A DNA stretch of 64,000 nucleotides, from positions 3,787,001-3,851,000 of the forward strand of contig NC_092523.1 of the NCBI RefSeq assembly GCF_037038585.1. Reading direction: 5' to 3'. The stretch comes from Patagioenas fasciata. Taxonomy: Eukaryota; Chordata; Aves; Columbiformes; Columbidae. Below, piece by piece: positions 13,096-25,136 of the stretch (within the stretch, counting starts at the first letter, position 1; each line of letters starts with the position of its first letter). The notes under the pieces were generated by a model that was not told where the DNA came from, did no database searches, and was given only the letters and a program-made list of their open reading frames with translations. The translations under genes were made by a program, and so were the position numbers.

Positions 13096-13933
13096 CTTCA
13101 AGGAAAGGAAAAGGTGAGTAAAAACCAAATCAACAGGAGCACCTTCATCGTTCTGCAAAGCCAAGGATGAGACACGGGAGATGGGAAGATGGTTCTATTC
13201 CATATCTGCTTTTTAAGAGGATTTCTCCAAAGGTTTTAAATCTGTCAGAAGTTTTGAGACTTCGCAGCTGGTGCCAACCAGCTGAGAACAGAAGAAGCAA
13301 AAAACTTGCCCCCCTCAAACCGAGGCAACTGCACAGAGTGGTTTTTCCTCTTTCTCCGTAATTTAGGCACGGTGGAAATACAGCAAGAGGGAGGCATCAA
13401 GCGGTATTGATGGTCCTGGTGCTTTCCCTGCTCCACCGCTCCATTGAGGACAGGCTGACTCATTCACCCTGGTTAAAAACCCAAACACCAACACAGGTCA
13501 ATCTGCTGGATGTGATGGCTGATTTTTTTTTCAAGTTTCATTGCTATGGGCGGTTTTCCTGAAAATGGAAACCTTGCAGGGAGGTGAAATCGTCCTGAGC
13601 AGAGAGGAGGTGACGGTCAGTCCCAGACAAGCTGCTGCTGTTACTTCACATACACCCAGAGCGGCTGTTGGCACCTGCTCCTGACCAACCCTGCAAGAAT
13701 CAGATCCTGAAAAGATAATCTAATATATCCTTTATGTAGTACAAGGGAAAAGGAATGAGACTGAACACGCAACGTCCTATTGAGAAAGTCCCCACCACAC
13801 CTACAATTACATACAACAAAGAAATCAGCCTAGTATTCAAGCCAGGGAATGCCAAACCTTTACTGAAGAAAAACCTCGAGTAAACAACCCCATAACCACC
13901 TGGGATGTCAAATCCCTTTTGATATCTTCATAC

Positions 13934-13976
13934 TAAGTGGTGGTTTCAGCAAGGTCTGATCTGCAGTCAGGGTTGG
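13934..13976 (-). CDS. Candidate exon of unidentified minus-strand gene
   Basis: Near-ideal acceptor (CCTCCCCTGTCCTTCCTCCAG), donor TTA then GTATGA. Encodes PTLTADQTLLKPPL, phase 0 in and 1 out, which fits the 13.1 kb candidate. Confidence 0.35.
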
Positions 13977-14202
13977 CTGGAGGAAGGACAGGGGAGGCTC
14001 TGTGACCACAGAAGCATCCCTAAGCCAAGCAGAGTCCCCACACCCCTCGAAATTCAACAGCGCGAAACAGCAGAGAGCTTCTGCTTGCAAAACGGAGTTG
14101 CTACATCAAGGATCATCGTACATCACAACTGCAATGTCAAAGGAACAATGAACAGCGATGGCGAAATCCTACGGCACAGATGGGTTCTCCAGATTGCCCT
14201 CT

Positions 14203-14364
14203 CTAATGCTCAACACAGACGGTGCACGTGGGCGGCTGGAACTTCGTCCCAAGGAGGCCACCCAACGCAGAGCAGTCAGGATCTCCAGCAAAATACTTAA
14301 AATCAAGAAGTTTTCCTCCAAAAACAGACAGTATGTGTCCAATAGCATCCTGAAAGCCTTTCTT
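14203..14364 (-). CDS. Candidate exon of unidentified minus-strand gene, with an open frame to a stop
   Basis: Acceptor CAGTTCCTTGTCAG, phase 0. The frame encodes FQDAIGHILSVFGGKLLDFK followed by YFAGDPDCSALGGLLGTKF and continues to a TAG at 14,203. It has the mixed hydrophobic and glycine composition of a folded domain. I see no convincing donor inside, so it may be a terminal exon of one transcript form or have a non-consensus donor near its end. Confidence 0.47.
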   Translation of the reverse strand, partial: KKGFQDAIGHILSVFGGKLLDFKYFAGDPDCSALGGLLGTKFQPPTCTVCVEH

Positions 14365-14747
14365 CTGACAAGGAACTGGTTACTTGGGAATGGAGATAAC
14401 TCAGGTACATGCACAAAAGGCAGAAGCGAAGTTTAAATGGAATTTGCTGACTATGCCGAGATGGTTTGGGGGGGCAGGGGAAACTGGAGCAGCAGCCAGC
14501 GCTTTGGAATATGCACAGAAACGAGTTTCCATGGGAGCATGTTTCTTTAAAGTCAGATGTATTAGATCATCTCGTCCCCTAGAGTATGTTGTTTCCTAAT
14601 GTTTTGCCCAGACCGATTTTAAATGTCAAAAGCAATGGTTGGGTTGGTTGGGTTTGTGTGTGGTGGGTTATTTTTTAAGCTACCTTGTGGCCCCACAGAG
14701 CCAGTCAACGATGAGAATTTTCGACTCTGTTCTGTCTTTCACATTAC

Positions 14748-14798
14748 AAACGCAATTATCGCTGCAGCCTGGTTACAGCATCTCCTGTCACACAGATT
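14748..14798 (-). CDS. Candidate exon of unidentified minus-strand gene
   Basis: Excellent acceptor (TGTTCTTTCAAGCCTCTCACAG), donor TTT then GTAATG. Encodes NLCDRRCCNQAAAIIAF, phase 0 in and out, compatible with both neighbours. Confidence 0.4.
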
Positions 14799-14998
14799 CT
14801 GTGAGAGGCTTGAAAGAACAGCTTGCCTTTCAGACGTAGTTATAAAAATTCATATGAATCCTTCAGTGCTCCGTGGTCACGTACCGATGAAATTGAAGAA
14901 AAACATGGGCAGTCCTGAGGGAAGAGCATCCCTTAGAGAAAGCTACTCACGCTGTCTCCAAAAGTGGACGTGATGAAAAGCCCTTGAAAAGTACTTAC

Positions 14999-15061
14999 CC
15001 TGAAACACATACTATTTTCAAAATATTCATTCCTCTTGCTTTTCAATCCAAGAAGAAAAAT
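14999..15061 (-). CDS. Candidate exon of unidentified minus-strand gene
   Basis: Consensus donor (CAGG then GTAAGT). Acceptor CATCTTTGTTGTCAAG. Encodes IFLLGLKSKRNEYFENSM and then CFR, phase 0 in and out. Confidence 0.4.
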
Positions 15062-16638
15062 CTTGACAACAAAGATGATGATTTTTGGATGCATGTGGCA
15101 GTTTGGGTATGGATGGTCTTGCCCCACCTGGATGCAAAAGATGCAGGACTGAGCAAAGTCACCATCGCAGGACTAATGTTAAGGTTTGTTTGACCCCTCT
15201 TCCCAGACGTGAGGGCAGGGAGCATCTTGGATTCAGTTCTTGGACAACTGTAAGTGGAAATTAGCACTACAAGCTGGAAACATCTGGATAGAGATAGTTA
15301 AACAAGATAGTATCTTCAGGTCACATCTGTTTTCCACATTTTCATTTCAGCCTATCCGAAGATCAGCGTCAGGCACCGTCTGGAGAAGTTCTGCGGTGGG
15401 TTATCATGGGTCTTTCCAAGCTGGATGATCACAAAGGCCACTGCCACCAGGCGAGAGGTCCCTTGTCCTGCTCCTCCCCACCCTGGGCATTCCCAGGCTC
15501 TGCGGCAACCGCACCGAGCCAATCTCCCCGGTTCCCCTGCCAAAACGTCAGCCGGGACAGGGATGCTTTCAGGCCAAGGTAAGCAAGCTGAGCTGCCTCA
15601 CCCGTGCTCAGACGTGGGCCAACACGTGCAAAGAGACGGGAACAGAAAAATAAACTCTCCTACATCTTACATCAGCTCACCTCAGCCATGTAACAGCTCA
15701 TCAACTCTTAATTTCCTTTTGCCACCGGGGCGATAGCCCTCCCTGCTCAACCAAGTACTAACAAGGCAACGCTGCTGTGCCCAAGCCCCGGTGAACACCT
15801 AATTTTGACAAGACAGGGCTTGACCTCCACTTATTAAGCAGCAAATGGGAATATTACAAGCAAATATTAAAGGTGAAATGGGCACAGGTTGCACCGAGGT
15901 TAAAGGACGGTTATAGGACAGGACTAAACCACCGAGTTCAGCTGCCTGCATATCAATGATGACAAGGTTTAGCAGCTTATTATTAATAATGAATCCTCTG
16001 CAGGATGTTTTCTGCCGGGGAAAAGCAAAAGTGTTGCTTTTTCAGTTGCACATTACCTGAAGTGAGCTGAACGAGCCCCAACTTTACGGGGAACAAGCCC
16101 TTTTGGCTCAGGCGGTGGGTGTCATCGTTAGACACGTATCTATGCCCCAAGCAAGAGACTTAAGGCTCAGACTATTTCAAAAGCTGGTGTTTCTCAAGGA
16201 CACTGAAGCACCAGCTCCTCCTTTCATGTCACATCTCTTCCCTTTCCCTGGTGACAGCGGGCAGCCCAGTGTGACACAACAGGAATATCCCACTCCCTCC
16301 CTCCTCCCAAAAACCCACAAGCAAGGTGACAATAAATGAGAGTAGGATGGCGAGCGAAGGAAAGTTCATGGAGCTCACAGCAGACAGGAATATTAAAGTT
16401 TCAACTCGGAAGCCAGGAAAGATTGAACAAATAGGCATCTTTGCACTTGAAGCTGCTAAGAAATAACCCTGCCCAGAGGAAAGAAAAACTACAAGTGGAA
16501 GAATTAAGTGGGCAAGTGCTTGACATAAGTGTGATGCTGTCAACAGAGGCAATTTATGGAACAGGTTCATAAAAGGAAAGGAGGACGGGGGAAAAAAAGG
16601 GCAGCGTGGGTACTGCCAGGCTTTCTGCCTGCGGGCAC
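15062..16638. other. Non-coding stretch, probably intron
   Basis: A weak minus-strand exon candidate at about 16,045-16,090 reads GLFPVKLGLVQLTS before a GTAATG donor but has a poor acceptor. Nothing else recognised. Confidence 0.4.
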
Positions 16639-16821
16639 CTTATTCCAAGATCGTCTTTTGGCTCTTGGCCGTAGAGATGGAGGCGCAGGATCCAAGAACA
16701 GTTCACAGTGGGGAGATGAAAACGGCTTCTCAAGCGTCTCCCTCCTGTAGCGCAGGATGAGTTTGCAGTGAGATTTCGGTGTGACCCGGTACTGCTGGTC
16801 TCGACAGCTCTTGGCCGGTTG
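16639..16821 (-). CDS. Candidate exon of unidentified minus-strand gene
   Basis: Acceptor CCGTTTTGCCCGCAG, open frame of 61 codons including YRVTPKSHCKLILRYRRETL, donor AATAAG then GTGCCC (weak). Using the first AG gives phase 0. A later AG (after CCAAGAG) would give phase 2 and join the 17.0 kb exon. Reads like a folded-domain sequence. No family recognised. Confidence 0.45.
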
Positions 16822-16941
16822 CTGCGGGCAAAACGGAGGACAGGGTGGACATCCCACCACCGCCTGCGCTGGGCTCTGCTTCCACACGTGCTTTGGGCTG
16901 CTCTGAAGTCATAATTTTTGCATTGCTTTCAAAATTTCTAC

Positions 16942-17006
16942 CTGTAGAGAAGCTCAGTGTCTCCAGCCAGCACATCTGCGGTCCTGGAGTTGGAGATGCC
17001 GCGATG
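16942..17006 (-). CDS. Candidate exon of unidentified minus-strand gene
   Basis: Good acceptor (CTGTCTCCACTGTACCCTGGCACGCAG) and donor TACAG then GTAGAA. Encodes HRGISNSRTADVLAGDTELL, phase 0 in and 2 out. Joins in phase from the 18.8 kb exon. Confidence 0.45.
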
Positions 17007-17904
17007 CTGCGTGCCAGGGTACAGTGGAGACAGGAGGGTTTGGCACCTGGGCCAGAAGGGAAGGAGGAGACAATCCAAAAAACCAAGCCATGAATTTAGG
17101 TCCAGAACAGGATGGACCAAACTCGAGCTCAGAAATAAATTCAAGTGGCTCTTATTTGGAAGAACAGATTTAAGCACCACATAAATATTCAGCTCCTTTC
17201 CCCCATAACATCATTTACTGATGCTCCTCAGGCCGCTCGCTTCTCCCCAGAGGTAGATCCAAGTGTCTCTGTAACCGGGCACAGCTCAGAGCTGGATGGA
17301 AATGACTCTGAGAATATCTGAAGGGAAAACTTTGGAGAGATTTATTAAATGGTTTGACTGCTTCAAAGCAAAATTCAGTCCCAGCTTCCAAAAATATATG
17401 AAGTAAAACCACCAGCAATGCAAAAAATTGATTCTAACGTAACATCCGATGCTACAGTTTGACTGTGTAACTGCACATCAAGTGACCACAGATAAACTGG
17501 GGCAGTCAGAGATGCTTGAGAACTGGCTGAAGAACACTGAAGGGCTACAAAGGGGTCACTGGAAGAGCTTCATTCAATAGGGACATAAAACACCTCCACG
17601 TCCTTTACAAAATTCACTGCTATCTGAGAGCTGGCCCAAAAATGGAAGTTGGTAGCCCAAGTCCAAATGATGGGTTCGTGCCACAGCAGGTGTCAGAGGC
17701 CACGCTGCCTCCCAAGGCTCAACGCAGTCTTAGCTCTCCAAAAACGTCCAAAAAACACCACGAAAACTGACAGAACCCAGCAGTTGAACTTTGTTTCCCT
17801 ACTGACCAGAGGCTGCAGCATCTTGGCGGGGCACCAGAAGGGACGTCTGTGTCCCTGCTGCTCATGGGGCATCTGCTCAGCCCCTGGAAACCAGGCTTCA
17901 CAAA

Positions 17905-18352
17905 TTCCAGAATCAAAGACTGGTTGTGGTTGAAGGGACCTCTGGAGATCATCCAGTCCAACCCACCTGCTAATGCAGGGTCACCAGAGCAGATCACACA
18001 GGGTCGTGTCCAGACGGGTTTGAATGTCTCAGAGAAGGAGACTCCACAGCCTCTCTGGGCAGCCTGGGCCAGGCTCTGGCACCTCACAGGAAAAAAGTTT
18101 CTCCTCATATTCAGATGGAACCTCCTGTGTTTCAATCTGTGCCCGTTGCCCCTCACCCTGGCGTTGGGCACCACTGAACCTGTCCATCCTCTCATGCCCA
18201 CTCTGGAGTTATTTATCAGCACCACTGAAAAGAGTCTGGTCCATCCTCTGACACCCACCCTGAGATATTTATCAGCATTGATGAGATCCCTCTCAGCTTC
18301 TCTTCTCCAGCCTGAACAGCCCCAGCTCTCTCAGTCTCTCCTCATCAGAAAG
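17905..18352 (-). mobile_element. CR1 LINE 3' fragment
   Basis: Plus strand starts AGAATCAAAGACTGGTTG and continues as the reverse complement of the CR1 end. Nearly the same subfamily as the plus-oriented copy ending at 21,006. Confidence 0.9.
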
Positions 18353-18767
18353 ATGCAGGTTTGGCACTGTCACGTTAAAAAAACCAAACAATAATAATTC
18401 TCCAGCTCCTTGCCACGCTGCACAGAAACACAAGGATGAAGAATTACAGGTGAAAGCAAACCCACAAGCACAGCTCAGCGTCTGCTCTGGTCTCCAGCCC
18501 TCCAGCATCTGTGTTCCTGAGGGCTGGGATGGGGAGCAGGTCCTTGGCCCTTGGGAAGAGGCAGCGATGGCACCGCTCGAACAAGATCTCGAGGAAACGT
18601 GTCCTCTCCCCATGTGAAACAGCCCTGCAGGCTGTTTCTCGTGCTGGTAACTGGCACCTAGATGCCAGGGGCAAACTGCTGCCAGTCCTTTGGATGAAAG
18701 GACAGGAGAAAAACCCTCTAACACTGCAACAGCCTAACGCTCATCTCCCCTGTGCCAGAGGATTTAC

Positions 18768-18796
18768 CACATCACAGATTCTCCCCATTGGGAATG
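18768..18796 (-). CDS. Candidate micro-exon of unidentified minus-strand gene
   Basis: Excellent acceptor (CTTTATCTCTCTGTGCCAG) and donor GTG then GTAAAT. Encodes FPMGRICDV, phase 1 in and 0 out, continuous in phase with the 18.9 kb and 17.0 kb candidates. The intron to the 18.9 kb exon is about 150 bases. Confidence 0.42.
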
Positions 18797-18943
18797 CTGG
18801 CACAGAGAGATAAAGAAGCAGGAATGTCCCGGGCTGCAGCAGAACTGAATAGAGGATTTTCCAAAATCTTTTAAGCTGCCCTATCCTGGTCTCAAACTGC
18901 AGGAGGGATATGAAGAACTGGGCTCTGGATGCTGGGCACTCAC

Positions 18944-19041
18944 TCGAGAAGCAAATTTCTTCAATGGCCAAGTCAAAGCATCTCAAAGGAGCTGCAATTC
19001 GGCACCTAAACAGCAAAACAATCCTCCTGCGAACGCCAGTC
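18944..19041 (-). CDS. Candidate exon of unidentified minus-strand gene
   Basis: Excellent acceptor (TTTCTCTTTGCTAACAG) and a consensus donor (GTGAGT). Encodes RRRIVLLFRCRIAAPLRCF and then DLAIEEICFS, phase 2 in and 1 out, matching exons on both sides. This is one of the best exon candidates in the left third. No family recognised. Confidence 0.52.
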
Positions 19042-20311
19042 CTGTTAGCAAAGAGAAAGATCAAGCAGTGCTTGAAAAGATCTGTAACTACTACAGCAAC
19101 CAGCCTTTGGTAGTTAATTACTCACATTTCTGTAACTACATCACCTTAATGAACCAGCAGAAGAAGAAAAATCCGACACTGAAAATAAAGCAGCAATCTC
19201 AGGTGGCCAGCAATACCTTCTCTGACACAAGCGGATGGTATTTCAGCAGACAGGACTCCAGGAACCTAAATTCCCTTAAAACTGTGTTACATTTCTCAGC
19301 CCAAACGAAGGGCACAGAATTAAATCCCCCTATGCACACCGCAACACCCACCCTGCACTAACAGCTGCACAAGGAGCCGCACCGTGAGTCCCATTAGGGA
19401 AGGAACCCTTAAATGCCACAAAACGCAATTTTAAAGACTCTTTCCCAAACTGTAAGCGGGTGAGATCTCCCTCCTCTGCATCTGAGCATCTCAGACCACT
19501 GGCAGCGACAGGCAGGAACTTGCTTTGGGCAGTAATACCAGCTTAAACAGACAGGTTTGGTTTTTCAGTCCATATCCAGGGATCAGTCACCTTGAACGAA
19601 ACCACGATCTCCAAGCTTGGCGTCACCTTGCTGGGACCTCCAGGACAGGCTGGCACTGCTGCTCCCCACCCCACAGCAGCTAAACACACCGATCTCCAAA
19701 GATCCCACATTGACAGCTCTAAATCTGACCCCGCAAAAATCAGATCATTCCAACTAATCCACACGAAAGCAGCTGAGCAAGTATTGAGCAACTGCAAAGT
19801 CCTTGGCTTCCTAAAAACACTCATGATCTTGCAGTAACTTTAAAAGAAAGAAAAAAAACATTAAATAGGTCAATTCCTGGGCTTGGATGCTGGGGAGCTC
19901 AGCTTTCCCGGCACCGCTGAGGCTGCTTCGCCGCCCAGGAGCCCCGGCCGGAGTTTCCATCCAACGATCACCAGACCTGCGTGGCTGAGCTCTGAAGCAC
20001 TTTTTCCCCCCCAGGATTTTCCACCTCTCTCATACACTTGTGCGCAGGCTTCCTCATCCTCCATCCACCAGTCAAAGCAGCAGAGTTTTCAAAGTGAAAA
20101 TTCAGTTTAATGTTCAAAAGGGGAGGTTGTTTGGGGGTTGAGCTTCTTGGCTTCGCTCTGGGGGCCTGAACAGGGAATAGATATGGATGTTTTAAGATGC
20201 CCTCATTATATATGAAGTAATTATTCAGTAGAGGCAGGCTGCAAACCCCCGCAGCATCACACCTACAAGTGCTCTTACACTTGTGACTGAGCCATTCTCA
20301 AAAATAATGAG
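19042..20311. other. Non-coding stretch
   Basis: Unique sequence without recognised features. Reading frames are short and lack splice support. Confidence 0.5.
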
Positions 20312-21006
20312 CAGGTCAGGGGCTGACCTGCTGGAAAGCAGCACTGCAGAGAAGGACCTGGGAGTTCTGGCTGACAAGCTGACCATGAACCAAAAACGTG
20401 CCCTGTGGCCAAGAAGGCCATCGGTACCTGGGGTGCATTAGGAAAAGTGTGACCAGCAGGTCAAGGGAGGTTGTTTCTCCTCTTCTGCTCTGCCCTGGTG
20501 AGGCTGCATCTGGAGTTCTGTGTCCAGTTCTGGGCTTCTCAGTTTAAGAAGGACAAGGAATTACTGGAGGGAGTCCAACGGTGGGCTATGAGGATGATGA
20601 GTGGTCTGGAGCATCTTTCTGATGAGGAGAGACTGAGAGAGCTGAGGCTGTTCAGCCTGGAGAAGAGAAGCTGAGATTGATCTTATTTATGCTGATAAAT
20701 AACTCCAGGGTGGGCATGAGAGGATGGACAAGTTCAGTGGTGCCAAACGCCAGGGTGAGGGGCAACGGGTACAGACTGAAACACAGGAGGTTCCACCTGA
20801 ATATGAGGAGAAACTTCTTTCCTGTGAGGTGCCAGAGCCTGGCCCAGGCTGCCCAGAGAGGTTGTGGAGTCTCCTTCTCTGAGACATTCAAACCCGTCTG
20901 GACACGACCCTGTGTGATCTGCTCTGGTGACCCTGCGTTAGGCGGTGGGTTGGACTGGATGACCTCCAGAGGTGCCTTCCAATCCCAGCCATTTTGTCAT
21001 TCTGTG
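20312..21006 (+). mobile_element. CR1 LINE 3' fragment, 0.7 kb
   Basis: Encodes broken pieces such as [16 protein letters not shown] and ends in CCATTTTGTCATTCTGTGA. Inverted relative to the related copy at 17.9 kb. Confidence 0.92.
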
Positions 21007-21078
21007 AGAAACAAGCCAGGCAGATGGGTGAACAGCTTCTTTCAAGTTTGCAGTGAACAAGAACCATGAATCTTCTAC

Positions 21079-21167
21079 CAGTTGCCGGGCTTGTGCCAAA
21101 GGATCTTCTTCTGATCAATGCCAAGTGTCCTCACTTCATCTACACGGGAACAGAAACCGAGCAGCAC
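21079..21167 (-). CDS. Candidate exon of unidentified minus-strand gene
   Basis: Very good acceptor (TGGACCTGATCTTGCCAG) and donor CTG then GTAGAA. Encodes VLLGFCSRVDEVRTLGIDQK and a further KILWHKPGN, phase 0 in and 2 out, which joins in frame to both neighbours. It lies just right of a CR1 insertion ending at 21,006. Confidence 0.5.
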
Positions 21168-21790
21168 CTGGCAAGATCAGGTCCAGCCAACTAGTTCGAC
21201 TAACGCTGGCTTAAGGCTCCGTGGAAAACACCAACCTGTGCTGGGCAGTGGCACAGGAATGCAGTGGCTTTGGAAATGGGGAGAGGGTTTGCAGGGAACA
21301 ATGCTGGAGCTGCAGCACCTCCATGGAGAACCCACCACCATTCTAACAGCACGAGCCTGCCGACAGCTCCCCACAGCCTCTGCCACAAGCAGCATCACAG
21401 CATTGGGCAACAAGGCAGCATCAGGTGCTCCATCCCACGCTGCTCACTCAGCTGGACAGGAGACAAAATAAGGACGGAGAGCTCTCCGGGTTCCTCTTTT
21501 CTTGTCACAAATAAGCCAAGATCCAGCTGAGGGTATATCCTTTTAAAGCAACTTCTTGAATTTCACAATTTATCTTCAAGTTTCTACATCAACAGGGCAA
21601 CATATGGGAAGTTATGTAAACTCAAACACCCCCCGCAGAATACACTGCATCCTGGAAAAAGAAAGAACAAACAACTACCTCTGCATAGGCACTGCACTGA
21701 GTTTAACAAATAAATCCTCTGGCATGCAGGGGATAAGACACGGACACAAGAAGCAACATCAGATACTCAGATGTCTGCAGAACTTCTCAC

Positions 21791-21844
21791 CTTTGTGAAC
21801 ACGCTCCTGTTTTGCACCTGTATCACTAATTGTTCCCTGAGCTC
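21791..21844 (-). CDS. Candidate exon of unidentified minus-strand gene
   Basis: Strong donor (AAAG then GTGAGA). Encodes ELREQLVIQVQNRSVFTK in phase 0. The 5' boundary is uncertain because the same frame stays open upstream to about 21,920 and several AGs could serve as acceptor. The chosen one fits the phase of the neighbour. Confidence 0.4.
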
Positions 21845-22414
21845 CTGACCTGGGGACATGATCTCCCACAGGGACCCTCTCACCAGCAACCCAGGGGGGT
21901 GGAGACGCTTTGGTGACGCTCCAAGTCATCTTAACAGGCTGATGGACCCAGGGTGGATAAAGCCCAAGCAGCCACCGTGTTTGGGAGCCTCTCTGGAGCC
22001 AAAGGCGGCACTGGAGATCTGCTATTCCTCTGCATGCTAGAGGAGAGAAGCCAGAGGTGCTCAGAGACTGGGCTGCAGAGATCAACAGTGCTTCCAAAGC
22101 TGCTTTTGCACATCGGCTAGCCCATGCCTCAGTTTCCCCTTGTAACAATACCTCTGTTGTGCATTTTCTTGGTTTGGATGTTGGATTCCTGCCTGCTCAG
22201 CCCAGCAAAAGCTGAAGTGCAGCCCCAGGCACTGCTGCAATGGCCAGGTCACACATTTTATCCCCAGCTATCTACTGGAGTAAAAAAATAACTCATACAT
22301 AACCACTGCAAATCAAGATAGGTATAAAAAAAATATGACAGATGAGTTGGCTAAATATTTTTTCTAAAAAGCAGTGCTACGTAACAGATTCTCCTATAGC
22401 GCCACGGGAAATAC

Positions 22415-22446
22415 CTGTATCCTGCTCCAGATGAGCTCACCGAAGA
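22415..22446 (-). CDS. Candidate micro-exon of unidentified minus-strand gene
   Basis: Strong acceptor (GGGTTTGTGTTTCAG) and donor CAG then GTATTT. Encodes only FGELIWSRIQ, phase 1 in and 0 out. Phase does not join directly to the 23.7 kb candidate, so an exon may be missing between them, or one of the two is wrong. Confidence 0.33.
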
Positions 22447-23695
22447 CTGAAACACAAACCCACAGCAATCTGCATACACTGAGTTACTCCAAGGGTTAAA
22501 ACGGTGGAAAAAAGAATAGGGATCCACAAATTAAGCTGTTGGAGGCCACTGCCCAGTAGAAAGATTTTGAAAGACCAAAAAGCAGTAAAGCTTCATTTGT
22601 GAAACTGCAAAGTAGAACCACACTAGCCATGAAAATCGTCTTCTCATTTCTTTCCCTTATACTCCTACATAACCTTCGAAAACAATTTAACCTCTCTAAT
22701 CCCAGTCACAGTCTTCCAGTTACAGCTGAGTGTCTGAAAACAAGCCACTGCCACTGAATCACCCAAAGATCCCCCCGGCATTCTCACCCTGCCACTGGAA
22801 TAAGAATGCAAATTCTACACGGCGACCAGGATTAAAAACATCTCTCTGTCTGTAGCCAAATAGGTTTAAGGTCTCCTCGGGAGAAAACCTCGAGGATTAT
22901 CCATGCTTTCCAATTTATTATTCATTTCTAACTCATCTCCGTTCATCTCTAATTCATCATTCAGGTCTAGCACAGATGACATTAGTGTCTTCTAGGAGAC
23001 GGACGTGAGCTGCCACAGACAGACAGACTGACCTTCCGACCCAGCAATGCGGAGGGACAAGGGCAGACTAAGTCTATATTTCCACTTAGAGACTAACTAA
23101 ATATATACAGCTGAGAGTGTACCTAAAGTTATACTTCTGAGTCTTCATTCTCCAGAGTGGCCACTTTGCAAGAAAGTGAAATCCAGAGGCCCTGACATCT
23201 ACCACGTGTTAAACAACACTGGGAAACACTTGCGAACATACTTATTTTAAGGCTTCTCCAAGATATTCATAGAAGCTTCACTTTCGGAACAAAAGTGAGG
23301 TGATAATCTGCTGGCATGATAAATACATTATTTGAATTTTTAAGCAGCAGGGAAGTTTTGCGTGCTGTCCTGTTCCTATTGCAATAAAAAGTTATGGTAC
23401 CTCAAAACCTTCAGGCTGAGAGCCAGGATAGCCCTGTGCAGTGTGGGATGAGAGGCTGCCCTTCCCCAGAGCGCTGCTGGTAGCTTCATAAACCACTAAA
23501 ATGCCTTTAAAAACAAAATAAAACAAAAAGGCAAATCCTGTTGTACGTATTTCTTCTCTTACCCAGCAAGATTTACTTATTTGAGGGCTTTTGCCTTTTA
23601 GAAGCTTTTAACAGCATCATGAGCATAAAATCTGTCCCTTCTGCCCCCGTGTTTAGCTGAGGCTCTCAGGCCACCAGCAGCCAGACCCCAGTTGC

Positions 23696-23797
23696 CTTCC
23701 TGGCTTTTCTTTCAATAACATATTCCATTGTCTGTGCAGGTTGTTCTTCCTCCTTCTCCAGTCTCCTCCTGTCCGTGGTGAAGTAGGAGATGCCCAG
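23696..23797 (-). CDS. Candidate exon of unidentified minus-strand gene
   Basis: Very good acceptor (TTCTGCTGGCTCCCAG), phase 0. Encodes LGISYFTTDRRRLEKEEE and then QTMEYVIERKARK. The donor is unclear: a GC-type donor (AAG then GCAACT) at 23,695 is one option. Otherwise the frame runs to a stop at 23,666. No family recognised. Confidence 0.42.
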
Positions 23798-25056
23798 CTG
23801 GGAGCCAGCAGAACTACAAGCTGGTTGCAACACACGTTGAGGCCAAGAACAGATTTATTCCCTGGCTGCGGAACAATCTCTGACATGTACCATGACGTAA
23901 TTTGCTAACACAAATTAGTAATATCGGGCCTTAGCCAGCCGCAGTTTGTGAATGAAGTGTTTGAAATCCCCAGGGTATGAATTGAGACACCAACTCTGAA
24001 AGCGTGGGGTCGCGAGCAAGGGATGGACCCCACACAGTGCCTGGGATTAAAGGAGGATCTGCCTCTTGGTTTGCAAGTACCACGAATTTCACCACTATGG
24101 CCAAAACACTTACTTACAGATATTATCAGTGTTCCCAGGAACAGCAACGCTCCAGAAAAAACCCAGAGCTACTTAGTCTATCCCATTCCCATCACCTCTG
24201 CTCACTGCTCTTCCTACCACCTGGTCGACCAAAGTTAAAGAAGAACTTCTGTGAGCCCACCAGATCGTGCACTAAAAACAAGAGATACAGAAAAAGATGC
24301 GTTGGATGTGCAGAAGACAAGCGAGGATGGTTCGGTATCAGTTTTGGGGAACGCTCCACAAGTTGCCGGTTGGTCAGAAGATCCCCAGCCTCTTGGAGGA
24401 GAGAGAGTACCTGAGCACAGACCTGGTAACCATCCCACCTTCAGAAGTTAAACCAGAATGTTTGCAGCTCTCTGCAAACCCAGAGAAAGGTCACCACCAA
24501 CAGGGTGGAGACCAAAGCAAGCTAAATCCTGGATTTTAGATCATCTGAACAATCAGAACTTGGAGGGGTTATTTCGAAACATCAGGCGTGACAGGAACAG
24601 GCAGTCGGCCCAAGGGGGGCTGGTTCCACCGCAGAGCAATCCAGCATTGATTGATTCATACTTGAACCAAGGTTTCCTGTCACCTATTACTTAACTCGGA
24701 TACACAAAACCTACAAGCTTGAACACGCCAAACTCTGTTTTTAAGACCGGTACGCTGCTGCAGCACCTCTAACATGCTTTTATCCATCTAACGTGGAGCA
24801 TCAAACAGTATTTTGGACCCCTAGGTTATGAACGCAGGTTTTAAAACTCCCCATCTAACCCTGTAGCATCCGTCAGCTGCAGTATCCAGACACAGGGAAG
24901 CCCGTCTCGCCCGCACAGCGGCTCCTGGGATTTCCAGGAGAGACATCCCCTGTCTCCTCCACCTCCAGGGCTCAGCCTGGAAAGACGTTCATGCAGCGCT
25001 CTGCAAAACGAGGCCTTGGTGCTCACCACCCCGGCCAGCAGAAACGATGAACCTAC

Positions 25057-25136
25057 CGTCTGTGAGACGGGCACCTTCACGTTGTAATTCAGCTTGTGCT
25101 TCCCAGGTAAAGGCAGGAAGGATCCCTGCACCTCCC
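25057..25136 (-). CDS. Candidate exon of unidentified minus-strand gene
   Basis: Acceptor with a pyrimidine tract and AAGCAG, donor ACG then GTAGGT, phase 1 in and 0 out. Encodes GKHKLNYNVKVPVSQT at its end, a polar, strand-like sequence. The phase fits both the first exon and the next candidate at 23.8 kb. No family recognised. Confidence 0.42.

Noticed and set aside
14941-14980. Second donor-like site (GTGAGTAG at about 14,948 on the minus strand)
   Set aside because: It would need an exon beginning immediately after the better donor at 14,998, leaving no room for an intron.
17215-17325. Minus-strand segment behind a strong acceptor (TCCAAAGTTTTCCCTTCAG)
   Set aside because: Phase 0 reads IFSESFPSSSELCPVTE to a stop, while the frame reaching the GTAAAT donor has a phase that fits neither neighbour; left uncalled.
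18444-18674. Minus-strand frames of 60 to 143 codons
   Set aside because: Several overlapping open frames caused by GC content; no convincing acceptor and donor pair.
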